Positions 1-5,960 of a DNA stretch of 10,594 nt are shown in pieces (position 1 is the stretch's first letter; each line of letters starts with the position of its first letter). The position numbers and the translations under genes are program-made. The notes under the pieces were generated by a model. It was not told the DNA's origin. It did not search any database and saw nothing but the letters and a program-made list of their open reading frames with translations. Source of the stretch: Spirochaetes bacterium RIFOXYC1_FULL_54_7 (GTDB lineage: Bacteria; Spirochaetota; Spirochaetia; Treponematales; UBA12059); assembly GCA_001830645.1 (NCBI GenBank), contig MIBM01000034.1:3210-13803 (forward strand), written 5' to 3'.

Positions 1-1590
1 AGTGAAGGCGTCGTTGCGGCGGCCAAGCCTGAGGCATCCCAGGTTGGCGTGGACATACTCAAGCGCGGCGGCAATGCGGTTGATGCTGCTGTTGCCACCG
101 GGTTTGCCCTGGGTGTCCTTGAAGCCAATGCTACCGGTATTGGTGGTGGTGGCTTCATGATCATCAAAATGGCAGACATGAAGGAAGCGGTGATCATAGA
201 CTTCCGGGAGACCGCTCCGGCGGCGGCCAAGCCGGATATGTTCAAGTATGGTACCGATGGCAAAGTAATAGACAGCATGAATACTGTGGGCGGTCTTTCC
301 TCCGGTGTTCCCGGCGAAGTAGCTGGCCTGCTGTATGCTTTTGACAACTATGGTTCCAAGCGGATCACCCGCAGTGCTATGCTGGAGCCTTCCATCCAGT
401 ATGCCCAGAATGGCTACAGGGTCACCGAGAACCTTTCACCCATCATCAGGGACAACCTGGCCAAGATAAACAAGTATCCGGCTACCGCGGCCATCTATAC
501 CGATGGCGGTCTGCCGCCCGAGATCGGTGCCACCATCAGGAATCCTGATCTGGCTGCTACCCTGCGCCTGATTGCCAGGGACGGCGTGGATGCCATCTAC
601 AAGGGTGCCATGGCCGAGCGCATCGCCAAGGCTGTCCGTGATGCCGGTGGTATCCTGACTGCCCAGGATCTGGCAAACTACAAGGTGCAGGTACGCAAAC
701 CGGTAGTAGGAACCTACCGCGGCTATACCATAGTCTCGACGCCTCCTGCCAGTTCCGGTGGCGCCCACATAATCCAGATCCTCAATATCCTGGAGAACCT
801 CGACATTGCCAAGATGGGTATCGGTACCACAGCTACTGCCCATGCCTGGATAGAAACCCTGCGTCTGGCTTTTGCGGACAGGGGCAAGTACATGGCAGAC
901 GCCGACTTCGTGAAAGTCCCGATGGCCGGTCTGACCAACAAGAACTACGCCAAGGAACTTTTCGGTAAGATAGACATGAACAAGGCCATGGGCAGCGCTT
1001 CGGCCAGCGATCCTACTAAATACGAGAGTGGCTCTACCACCAGCTTCTCGGTGATGGACAAGGCCGGCAATATGGTTACCGTAACCAAGAGCATCAACTA
1101 CTTCTTCGGCTCCGGTGTGGTCGTACCCGGGGCTGGTTTCATCATGAACAACCACATGGATGATTTTGTCCTTAAACCAGGTCATATCCAGTCCATCGAG
1201 CCAGGCAAGCGCCCCCTGTCATCCATGACTCCTACTTTGGTGCTTGATCCAAATGGCCAGCCGTTCATGACCCTCGGTTCACCTGGAGCAACCCGTATCA
1301 TAGCAGCCAATGCCCAGGTGATCTCCAACGTCATAGACCACGGCATGCCCATCCAGGAAGCCATCCTGGCACCCCGCCTGTTTGCCATGGCCAGCGGCCA
1401 GGCCACAATGGAAGGCCGCGTTTCCATCAATACATTCAACGGTTTGAAGGCTCTTGGCCATGATATCATGGTCCGCGGAGACTGGGATGCCTACTTCGGC
1501 GGTGTCCATGCGGTGTTGTTCGATCGTTCGAAAAAAGTGCTCTATGGCGGTGCCGATCCCCGCCGTGACGGCCAGGCCGCAGGGTTCTGA
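1..1590 (+). CDS. ggt: Gamma-glutamyltransferase (GGT/CapD family), 5'-truncated by window edge
   Basis: N-terminal nucleophile hydrolase that cleaves or transfers gamma-glutamyl groups, normally exported and self-processed into two subunits. The frame is open to base 1 and the first residues (SEGVVAAAKPEASQVG) are already family sequence, so the true start and signal peptide lie outside; about 529 residues are visible. Arg69 in FRETAP matches the substrate-binding Arg. Thr346 in STTSFSV (bases 1036-1038) matches the catalytic Thr, giving a small subunit of about 184 residues, normal for the family. NNHMDDF, KRPLSSMTPT (Ser407, Ser408) and the C-terminal GGADPRRDG follow. Between DDF and KRPLSS only 13 residues remain, as I recall for Bacillus subtilis GGT and shorter than in E. 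coli, so the lid loop is absent. The usual Pro-Gly-Gly oxyanion motif reads Pro-Gly-Ala (Ala430). Next to PGA synthesis genes, a role as PGA depolymerase or CapD-like transpeptidase is likely but inferred. Confidence 0.93.
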   Translation, partial: SEGVVAAAKPEASQVGVDILKRGGNAVDAAVATGFALGVLEANATGIGGGGFMIIKMADMKEAVIIDFRETAPAAAKPDMFKYGTDGKVIDSMNTVGGLSSGVPGEVAGLLYAFDNYGSKRITRSAMLEPSIQYAQNGYRVTENLSPIIRDNLAKINKYPATAAIYTDGGLPPEIGATIRNPDLAATLRLIARDGVDAIYKGAMAERIAKAVRDAGGILTAQDLANYKVQVRKPVVGTYRGYTIVSTPPASSGGAHIIQILNILENLDIAKMGIGTTATAHAWIETLRLAFADRGKYMADADFVKVPMAGLTNKNYAKELFGKIDMNKAMGSASASDPTKYESGSTTSFSVMDKAGNMVTVTKSINYFFGSGVVVPGAGFIMNNHMDDFVLKPGHIQSIEPGKRPLSSMTPTLVLDPNGQPFMTLGSPGATRIIAANAQVISNVIDHGMPIQEAILAPRLFAMASGQATMEGRVSINTFNGLKALGHDIMVRGDWDAYFGGVHAVLFDRSKKVLYGGADPRRDGQAAGF

Positions 1591-1598
1591 TTCTGTTA

Positions 1599-1639
1599 CC
1601 GACCGGATTCAGCAAGGTGCAAACCCTGCCGCCGGTCGG
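1599..1639. repeat. 8-bp inverted repeat in the leader upstream of the PGA operon
   Basis: CCGACCGG at 1599-1606 is exactly complementary to CCGGTCGG at 1632-1639, with a 25-base loop. A smaller 4-bp hairpin (1630-1641) competes with the right arm. It lies in the 124-base gap between ggt and the next gene, just upstream of the terminator at 1658. It could be an RNA hairpin in a leader or simply GC-rich chance pairing. No clear -35/-10 pair was found in this gap. Confidence 0.35.
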
Positions 1640-1657
1640 CGCTGCATGATCTAACTG

Positions 1658-1697
1658 GCCGCCCGCGGGTATCATGCCTGTGGGCGGCATTTTGTTT
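1658..1697 (+). terminator. Intrinsic (Rho-independent) terminator or attenuator after ggt
   Basis: The arms GCCGCCC (1658-1664) and GGGCGGC (1682-1688) pair perfectly. Pairing continues inward, with some G-U pairs, to 1670/1676, giving a stem of about 13 bp with a 5-base loop. A T-rich tract, ATTTTGTTT (1689-1697), follows at once. This is a convincing + strand terminator for ggt. It ends only about 4 bases before the AAGGGG ribosome binding site of the next gene, leaving no room for a promoter, so downstream genes must depend on read-through or on a promoter upstream of or inside the hairpin region. Confidence 0.8.
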
Positions 1698-1714
1698 CAC
1701 GAAGGGGTAATCCT

Positions 1715-2266
1715 ATGCAAAGAGTGGTGTTGTTTCTCCTTTTATCGTCCCTGGTTCTGGCTGGTTCCTGGGCCCAGCCTACCACGGCCTTTGCCGACAA
1801 GCCGGCCCTGCTGACATCCATAGGCCAGAGTGCCGACCTGGAGATGGTAAAGGTATTGCTCACCCGGGCGCGGGTCGCCTTTAACCATGATCCGCTGGTA
1901 CTGGCAGCAGGCCTGACTGGTGATGCCAAGACCCTGGTACTTGTAGTGGGTGGTAGTTCCAAGGGACTTGGTGCGGCTGGCATTAGTGCGGATGCCGAGA
2001 TGGAGCGTGCAAGAGCGCTGATAAAGCGTGCACGGGAGCTTGGCATGAAGATAATCACCGTACATGTCGGCGGAGAAGCCAGGCGAGGTACCCTGTCCGA
2101 TGTCTTTATCGAACTCTGTGTCCCCATCGCCGATTATGCCCTGGTGGTTGCCGATGCGGACAAGGATGGCCTTTTTACCCGCCTTGCAGCGGGGGCAAAG
2201 ATAGCCCTGACCAAGGTGGACAAGATATCCGCCGTAGGCGCTCCCCTGGCTGCGGCCTTCAAGTAA
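1715..2266 (+). CDS. Secreted DUF6305-like protein
   Basis: 183-residue protein with a clear signal peptide: basic start (MQR), hydrophobic core through about residue 19, and probable cleavage after AFA near residue 27. The mature part has alternating hydrophobic strands and helices, with a glycine-rich turn in LVLVVGGSSKGLGAAGIS and later HVGGEARRGTLSD and DADKDGLFT. I recall this pattern from the DUF6305 family; its function is not known to me. The ATG start has GAAGGGG at 1701-1707, seven bases upstream. It is the first gene after the terminator, and the permease follows with only 10 bases between. The position suggests an extracytoplasmic partner of the permease or of the PGA machinery. 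The glycine-rich loop could bind a small anionic ligand, but no catalytic residues can be named. Confidence 0.85.
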   Translation: MQRVVLFLLLSSLVLAGSWAQPTTAFADKPALLTSIGQSADLEMVKVLLTRARVAFNHDPLVLAAGLTGDAKTLVLVVGGSSKGLGAAGISADAEMERARALIKRARELGMKIITVHVGGEARRGTLSDVFIELCVPIADYALVVADADKDGLFTRLAAGAKIALTKVDKISAVGAPLAAAFK

Positions 2267-2276
2267 GGGAGGCATT

Positions 2277-3545
2277 GTGCCCTTTGAAATGACAATCTTT
2301 CTGGTCATGGTTGGCGTATTTGCCGCCGGTGCCTTTCTTGTAAAATTGCCGGTTTCAATCTCCATGCTGCTCGCAGCCTTTTCCGCCCTTCTGGTATCGG
2401 GTAACGGTCTTGGGGTCAGGCACCTGGTGGAAGGTACCTTTGGCTATGTCGATACCATCCTGGTCATAGCCACGGCCATGATCTTCATGCGGGCGGTGCA
2501 GGAAAGTGGAGCCCTTGAGGCGCTCAATATTGTCATCATAAAGCGCTTCCGCAAGGTGCCGGTCCTGCTGTTGCCGCTTTTGATGCTGGTGGCTATGTTT
2601 CCGGGCATGATAACCGGCAGTTCCAGTGCATCGGTGCTGACAGCCGGAGCAGTGGTAGCGCCGGTGCTCATGATCCTGGGTATGCCCATGGCCAGCGCTG
2701 GAGCCTTCATAGCCATGGCGGGCATTCTGGGCATGATAGCCCCGCCGGTGAATATTCCGGCCATGATCATAGGTGGCGGTATAGACATGCCCTTCGTGGG
2801 CTTTGAAGTGCCCCTGCTGCTCCTGACCATGCCATTGGCGGTACTGTTTTCATGGTGGCTGGGCCTCAGGTACGTGAAGAAGACAGCCTGGGAGGATCTG
2901 GCTCCGAAGCTGGACCTGGTTAGCTATGGCAAGTATGGACCAAGGCTCTTCATTCCCATCCTGGTGGTTGCTGCCCTGATGGTTCTTGGCAAAGTCGTGC
3001 CCGGGATCTTCGGCATGGGCCTGCCGGTGATCTTCCTGATCGGGGCCGGTCTGGGTTGTGTGGTTGGCAAGCGCTTCAACATCCTGCAAGCTGCCAAGGC
3101 CGCGGTAAACGATGCCCTGCCTGTGCTGGGCATACTGGCCGGTGTGGGCATGTTCATCCAGGTAATGACCCTGACGGGTGTCAGGGGCTTCGTGGTGGTA
3201 AGCGCCCTTTCGGTGCCCCAGGCCCTGTTGTTCGTGGCCATTGCGGTAACCATGCCCCTGTTCGGGGCTGTCTCCTCCTTCGGTTCCGCCAGTGTGCTGG
3301 GCGTGCCCTTCCTCCTGGCCTTGCTTGGCCGGGACCAGATAGTGACCGCCGCCTCTCTGTCCCTGATAGCCGCCCTTGGCGACTTCATGCCACCCACCGC
3401 CCTGTCGGCAATCTTTGCTGCCCAGGTTGTGGGGGAGGAGAAGTATTCCAGGGTACTTGTCAAGCTGATACTGCCATCCCTGGTGATTGTCGCCTGGGCA
3501 CTGGTATTCATCGCTTTTTCAAAGCAGATCCGGGCCATGTACTGA
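2277..3545 (+). CDS. DctM-like (TRAP large-subunit type) membrane permease
   Basis: 422-residue polytopic inner-membrane protein of the ion transporter superfamily, the usual length of a TRAP DctM subunit. It shows the expected two-fold internal pattern: GSSSAS (residues 114-119) and GMIAPP (152-157) in the first half, GSAS (336-339) and GDFMPP (368-373) in the second. These helix-breaking Gly/Ser and Pro-Pro motifs form the substrate and ion sites in the family. The GTG start has GGGAGG at 2267-2272, four bases away; the next ATG (codon 5) is too far from it. TRAP systems normally have a DctP binding protein and a four-helix DctQ; neither is present. The neighbours are instead a secreted DUF6305-like protein and a 48-residue membrane protein. 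In this operon the substrate may be glutamate, a related dicarboxylate or a PGA fragment, but this is inference. Family call is firm; substrate is unknown. Confidence 0.88.
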   Translation: MPFEMTIFLVMVGVFAAGAFLVKLPVSISMLLAAFSALLVSGNGLGVRHLVEGTFGYVDTILVIATAMIFMRAVQESGALEALNIVIIKRFRKVPVLLLPLLMLVAMFPGMITGSSSASVLTAGAVVAPVLMILGMPMASAGAFIAMAGILGMIAPPVNIPAMIIGGGIDMPFVGFEVPLLLLTMPLAVLFSWWLGLRYVKKTAWEDLAPKLDLVSYGKYGPRLFIPILVVAALMVLGKVVPGIFGMGLPVIFLIGAGLGCVVGKRFNILQAAKAAVNDALPVLGILAGVGMFIQVMTLTGVRGFVVVSALSVPQALLFVAIAVTMPLFGAVSSFGSASVLGVPFLLALLGRDQIVTAASLSLIAALGDFMPPTALSAIFAAQVVGEEKYSRVLVKLILPSLVIVAWALVFIAFSKQIRAMY

Positions 3546-3561
3546 TGGAGCATCTATTGAT

Positions 3562-3566
3562 GGAGG
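3562..3566 (+). promoter_or_regulatory. Ribosome binding site fixing the start of the 48-residue membrane protein
   Basis: GGAGG sits seven bases before the ATG at 3574. The same frame stays open further upstream, overlapping the permease gene, but the hydrophobic protein and this Shine-Dalgarno sequence both point to the ATG at 3574 as the true start. Confidence 0.75.
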
Positions 3567-3573
3567 CAAACCA

Positions 3574-3720
3574 ATGATGACCATAGTCTATCTAGCCATC
3601 GCCGCAGGCATACTGGCTCTTACGGTCTGGAACCTGTGGACTGAAAAGGATTGGCGCAAGCAGGCTTCCGCAGCCATGGTGGCCATACCTCTGCTGTTGC
3701 GCGTATTTCTGGTCAAGTAG
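3574..3720 (+). CDS. Small two-helix membrane protein (48 residues)
   Basis: Predicted microprotein with a strong ribosome binding site and tight spacing: 28 bases after the permease stop and 9 bases before the next start. It has a hydrophobic segment at residues 3-20, a charged turn (WTEKDWRKQ, 23-30) and a second, shorter hydrophobic segment at 33-46, so a helical hairpin in the inner membrane is likely. I do not recognise a family. Its place directly after a DctM-like permease that lacks a DctQ subunit makes it a candidate accessory subunit; alternatively it could assist the membrane-anchored hydrolase or PgsB/PgsC, small accessory proteins being known in PGA systems (PgsE/CapE). It has no sequence likeness to those that I can see. 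Confidence 0.75.
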   Translation: MMTIVYLAIAAGILALTVWNLWTEKDWRKQASAAMVAIPLLLRVFLVK

Positions 3721-3729
3721 GGGACTGCA

Positions 3730-4860
3730 ATGAAGAAACACCATATCACTGCCCTTATCGTGTCGGTCGTAGCGCTATTAATGGCCGTTACCGCCGGCAA
3801 GGCCTTCCTTGAACATCGCAGACCTGAAGCAATAGTGCGTGGTCCCGGCGTTACCGGAATCCGTAAACTTTCGTCCTGGTTCCCGACCCTGGCTGGTTCG
3901 CCGGGTGACACGGATGTCTACATCTTCCAAGGAGAAGAATCCGGCGGTTCCATGCTGATCATAGGCGGGACCCACCCCAACGAACCATCCAGTTTCCTGT
4001 CCGCGGTCCTGCTCATAGAGAATGCCGTTGTGAATGCGGGTACCTTGTACGTCATACCCCGGGCCAACTCATCCGGCTTTACCCACAATGACCCCCAGGA
4101 AGGCGCTCCTATGGGCTACTCCCTGACCCTGTCTGACGGATCATCGCGTTACTTCCGCTATGGATCAAGGGCGACCAATCCGGTGCACCAATGGCCGGAT
4201 CCCGATGTGTACATCCATGCCACCAGCGGCCAGACCCTGTCGGGCAACGAGACCCGGAACCTGAACCGGGGCTATCCTGGCAGACCTGACGGAACCCTTA
4301 CCGAGCGCGTGTGTTACGGTATAACCGAACTGATACGTACGGAGAAGGTGGACATCAGCATAGACCTGCACGAAGCCTCGCCGGAATACCCGGTAATCAA
4401 TGCCATCGTGGCCCACGAGCGGGCTATGACGGTAGCTTCCTATGTCGTGCTGGGCCTGGAAATGTACGATATCAATATCGGCCTTGAACCGTCACCCAAG
4501 AACCTGCGGGGTCTGACCCACCGGGAACTTGGGGATGCCACGGATACCCTTGCGGTGCTGATGGAAACCGCAAACCCCTCCCAGGGGCGCCTTCGCAGCC
4601 GGACCGGCGAGGCTTTGGTGCTGACAGGCAAGGATCCGTACTATGTGAAGGCCCAGGCCCTGGGGCGATTGTACGTGCCCTTCGATGAAACCGGCCACCC
4701 CATTGAGCAACGGGTGGGAAGGCATCTGACCGCCATCGGCGAGTTTGCCTTTGCCCTGTCCATGGAGTACCCGGACAAGCCCCTTGAGATAGATGGAATC
4801 CCTGGCTACGACGAACTTCTGGAATCCGGGGTTGGAGCCTTTCTCCTGCCTGTGCAATGA
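3730..4860 (+). CDS. Membrane-anchored zinc hydrolase, succinylglutamate desuccinylase/aspartoacylase (M14-like) family
   Basis: 376-residue protein with an N-terminal hydrophobic segment (about residues 7-25) after MKKHH, acting as a signal anchor or signal peptide, so the catalytic domain faces outward. Zinc site: HPNE (His82, Glu85) and DLHE (His214). NLNRGYPG (Asn177-Arg180) matches the substrate-binding Asn-Arg of AstE, aspartoacylase and M14 carboxypeptidases, and Glu279 in LMETANP is the probable catalytic Glu. Such enzymes cleave amide bonds next to a free carboxylate, which suits gamma-glutamyl chains. The start has AGGGGA at 3719-3724, five bases upstream. The gene overlaps the next hydrolase gene by four bases (ATGA). 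In this operon it may trim, release or degrade PGA. The fold and metal site are well supported; the substrate is inferred. Confidence 0.85.
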   Translation: MKKHHITALIVSVVALLMAVTAGKAFLEHRRPEAIVRGPGVTGIRKLSSWFPTLAGSPGDTDVYIFQGEESGGSMLIIGGTHPNEPSSFLSAVLLIENAVVNAGTLYVIPRANSSGFTHNDPQEGAPMGYSLTLSDGSSRYFRYGSRATNPVHQWPDPDVYIHATSGQTLSGNETRNLNRGYPGRPDGTLTERVCYGITELIRTEKVDISIDLHEASPEYPVINAIVAHERAMTVASYVVLGLEMYDINIGLEPSPKNLRGLTHRELGDATDTLAVLMETANPSQGRLRSRTGEALVLTGKDPYYVKAQALGRLYVPFDETGHPIEQRVGRHLTAIGEFAFALSMEYPDKPLEIDGIPGYDELLESGVGAFLLPVQ

Positions 4861-5960
4861 GCTTGTGCAATTCAGTGTTTTCCAGGGGAAGCGCTGTGGC
4901 TTTGTCCGGGGTGCTTCCCCGGTTTGTGCACGAGCCTCGGTTCCTGACCCTGCTTTTGACTTTTATCCTTTTCATGGCCTTCCCCCTGCCTGCCTGCGCC
5001 GCACCTTCCGAGCGAACAGTAGACGGGCCTGCTCCTGGGAAAGCCAGCCAACCATGCAGCATACCACTCAGCAAGCCAGGCAGCATGACGACCGGCAAGC
5101 CAACGGGTGGCTATGACATGCCAAGTTGGGCAGACCTGACAATACTGTCAGATGAGGAGCCAGGAACGGTACTGATGGTGGTAGCAGGGGTTCATGGTGA
5201 CGAAACTTCGGGGCCCATGGCTGCCAGAAAGCTGGCTGCAGGGCCAGCACCGGTCAGAGGAATACTCTTTGTGCTGCCTGTTGCCTCTCCCGAAGCCCTG
5301 GCCGCCGGCCAGCGCTGGCTGCCAGGATGGTCCGACCTGAACCGGGCTTTTCCCGTGGCAGGTGAATCCGGGGTTTCCGGAACCTCCAGATCAGCCGGAA
5401 CAGCCGGAACAGCCGGAGCAACCAGAACAGCCGGAACCTCCAGATCAGCCGGAACAGCCGGAGCAACCGGAACACCTGGGTCGGCTTACGCGGTATCCGA
5501 TCCTACTTACCAGAGGGCTGATGAAATCCTGGCTCTCATAGCCTCGGTACGGCCAGCCCTTTTACTTGATCTGCACGAGAGCGATCACTACTGGACCGAA
5601 GGAGATGAACCTGCTCTGGTGGTGCCCGCCTCGGCGGGTTCGGTTGGTTCGGCTGGCTCGGTACAGTCCGCTGAACTGGCTCTTGAATTGATGGAGTTGC
5701 CAGGCATGGAGGGGTTTGCTTTTACCGGACCGCCTCCGGCAGGAAGCCTGGTGGCGGCGGTGGCTGGCCTGCTTGGCATACCGGCCCTGCTGGTGGAGGT
5801 ACCGGATGCCCTGGTGGTGGATGCCAGGATTGCGGTATATCTTGCGGTGGTCGAGGCAGCTATGAGAATTCTGGGCATGGGCTGTCAGGGTACGGGCGAT
5901 GTGGAAAATCCGGTCGGTTCCCCGCAAGGAGCTGACCCCGGGGCTGGAGCTGCACCGTGA
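4857..5960 (+). CDS. Secreted zinc hydrolase, succinylglutamate desuccinylase/aspartoacylase (M14-like) family, with repeat insertions
   Basis: 367-residue second hydrolase, divergent from the first. A hydrophobic segment at about 29-45 ending in LPACA is a signal peptide; cleavage after ACA or lipidation at that Cys are both possible. Catalytic set: HGDE (His113, Glu116), DLNRAFP (Asn162, Arg163), DLHE (His240) and Glu314 in LLVEVPDA. Between DLNRAFP and the next helix sits a Gly/Ala/Ser/Thr-rich insert of about 40 residues made by 9-bp DNA repeats; a second short repeat (GSVGSAGSV, residues 261-269) follows His240. The first hydrolase has only short loops at the first site. The ATG at 4857 overlaps the previous stop but lacks a ribosome binding site. 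GTG at 4896 has AGGGG seven bases upstream and gives a more normal signal peptide, so it may be the real start. The gene ends in GTGA, overlapping pgsB. PGA processing is the likely role, by context. Confidence 0.82.
   Translation: MSLCNSVFSRGSAVALSGVLPRFVHEPRFLTLLLTFILFMAFPLPACAAPSERTVDGPAPGKASQPCSIPLSKPGSMTTGKPTGGYDMPSWADLTILSDEEPGTVLMVVAGVHGDETSGPMAARKLAAGPAPVRGILFVLPVASPEALAAGQRWLPGWSDLNRAFPVAGESGVSGTSRSAGTAGTAGATRTAGTSRSAGTAGATGTPGSAYAVSDPTYQRADEILALIASVRPALLLDLHESDHYWTEGDEPALVVPASAGSVGSAGSVQSAELALELMELPGMEGFAFTGPPPAGSLVAAVAGLLGIPALLVEVPDALVVDARIAVYLAVVEAAMRILGMGCQGTGDVENPVGSPQGADPGAGAAP
4884..4888 (+). promoter_or_regulatory. Possible ribosome binding site for an alternative GTG start of the second hydrolase
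   Basis: AGGGG lies seven bases before the in-frame GTG at 4896. The upstream ATG at 4857 has no Shine-Dalgarno sequence at useful distance (nearest GGAG is 19 bases away). Starting at 4896 removes 13 residues and leaves a shorter N-region before the hydrophobic core of the signal peptide. Confidence 0.45.
5376..5474 (+). repeat. In-frame 9-bp tandem repeat array (11 units) in the second hydrolase gene
   Basis: Eleven successive 9-base units fit the consensus GCCGGAACA, with variants TCCAGATCA and ACCAGAACA. A higher-order copy is visible: the 32 bases at 5377-5408 recur exactly at 5431-5462, an offset of 54 bases (six units, 18 codons). Units are in phase with the reading frame and encode Ala-Gly-Thr, Ser-Arg-Ser and similar tripeptides, so changes in unit number keep the frame open. 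The array falls between the Asn-Arg motif and the third zinc ligand of the enzyme. Confidence 0.93.
5637..5663 (+). repeat. Second short 9-bp repeat array (3 units) in the same gene
   Basis: Three units, GGTTCGGTT, GGTTCGGCT and GGCTCGGTA, encode Gly-Ser-Val, Gly-Ser-Ala, Gly-Ser-Val in frame. Flanking codons (TCGGCG before, CAGTCCGCT after) look like decayed units. The unit length equals that of the larger array but the base sequence differs, so it seems to be a separate expansion. Confidence 0.75.

Noticed and set aside
436..1185. 249-codon - strand frame inside ggt
   Set aside because: The + strand carries all GGT motifs, and the antisense translation is His/Gly-rich with no family resemblance.
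1603..1613. CCGGATTCAGC shared by the leader (1603-1613) and the operon end (8812-8822), as a possible boundary repeat
   Set aside because: An 11-base match is expected by chance several times in a window of this size, and no longer flanking identity exists.
1742..2365. 207-codon - strand frame across the DUF6305-like gene
   Set aside because: The + strand frame has a signal peptide, a ribosome binding site and a family-like sequence; the antisense frame has none.
3487..3573. N-terminal extension of the microprotein frame upstream of 3574
   Set aside because: It overlaps the permease, reads as Ser/Pro/Gly/His-rich sequence unlike the hydrophobic protein, and the GGAGG at 3562-3566 fits the start at 3574.
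3056..3577. 173-codon + strand frame overlapping the permease and the microprotein
   Set aside because: It is out of frame with the DctM-like gene, Cys/Gly/Arg/Pro-rich, and has no ribosome binding site; it is a shadow of the permease.
5376..5474. Possible CRISPR array
   Set aside because: The repeats are directly abutting 9-mers in a coding frame with no unique spacers.
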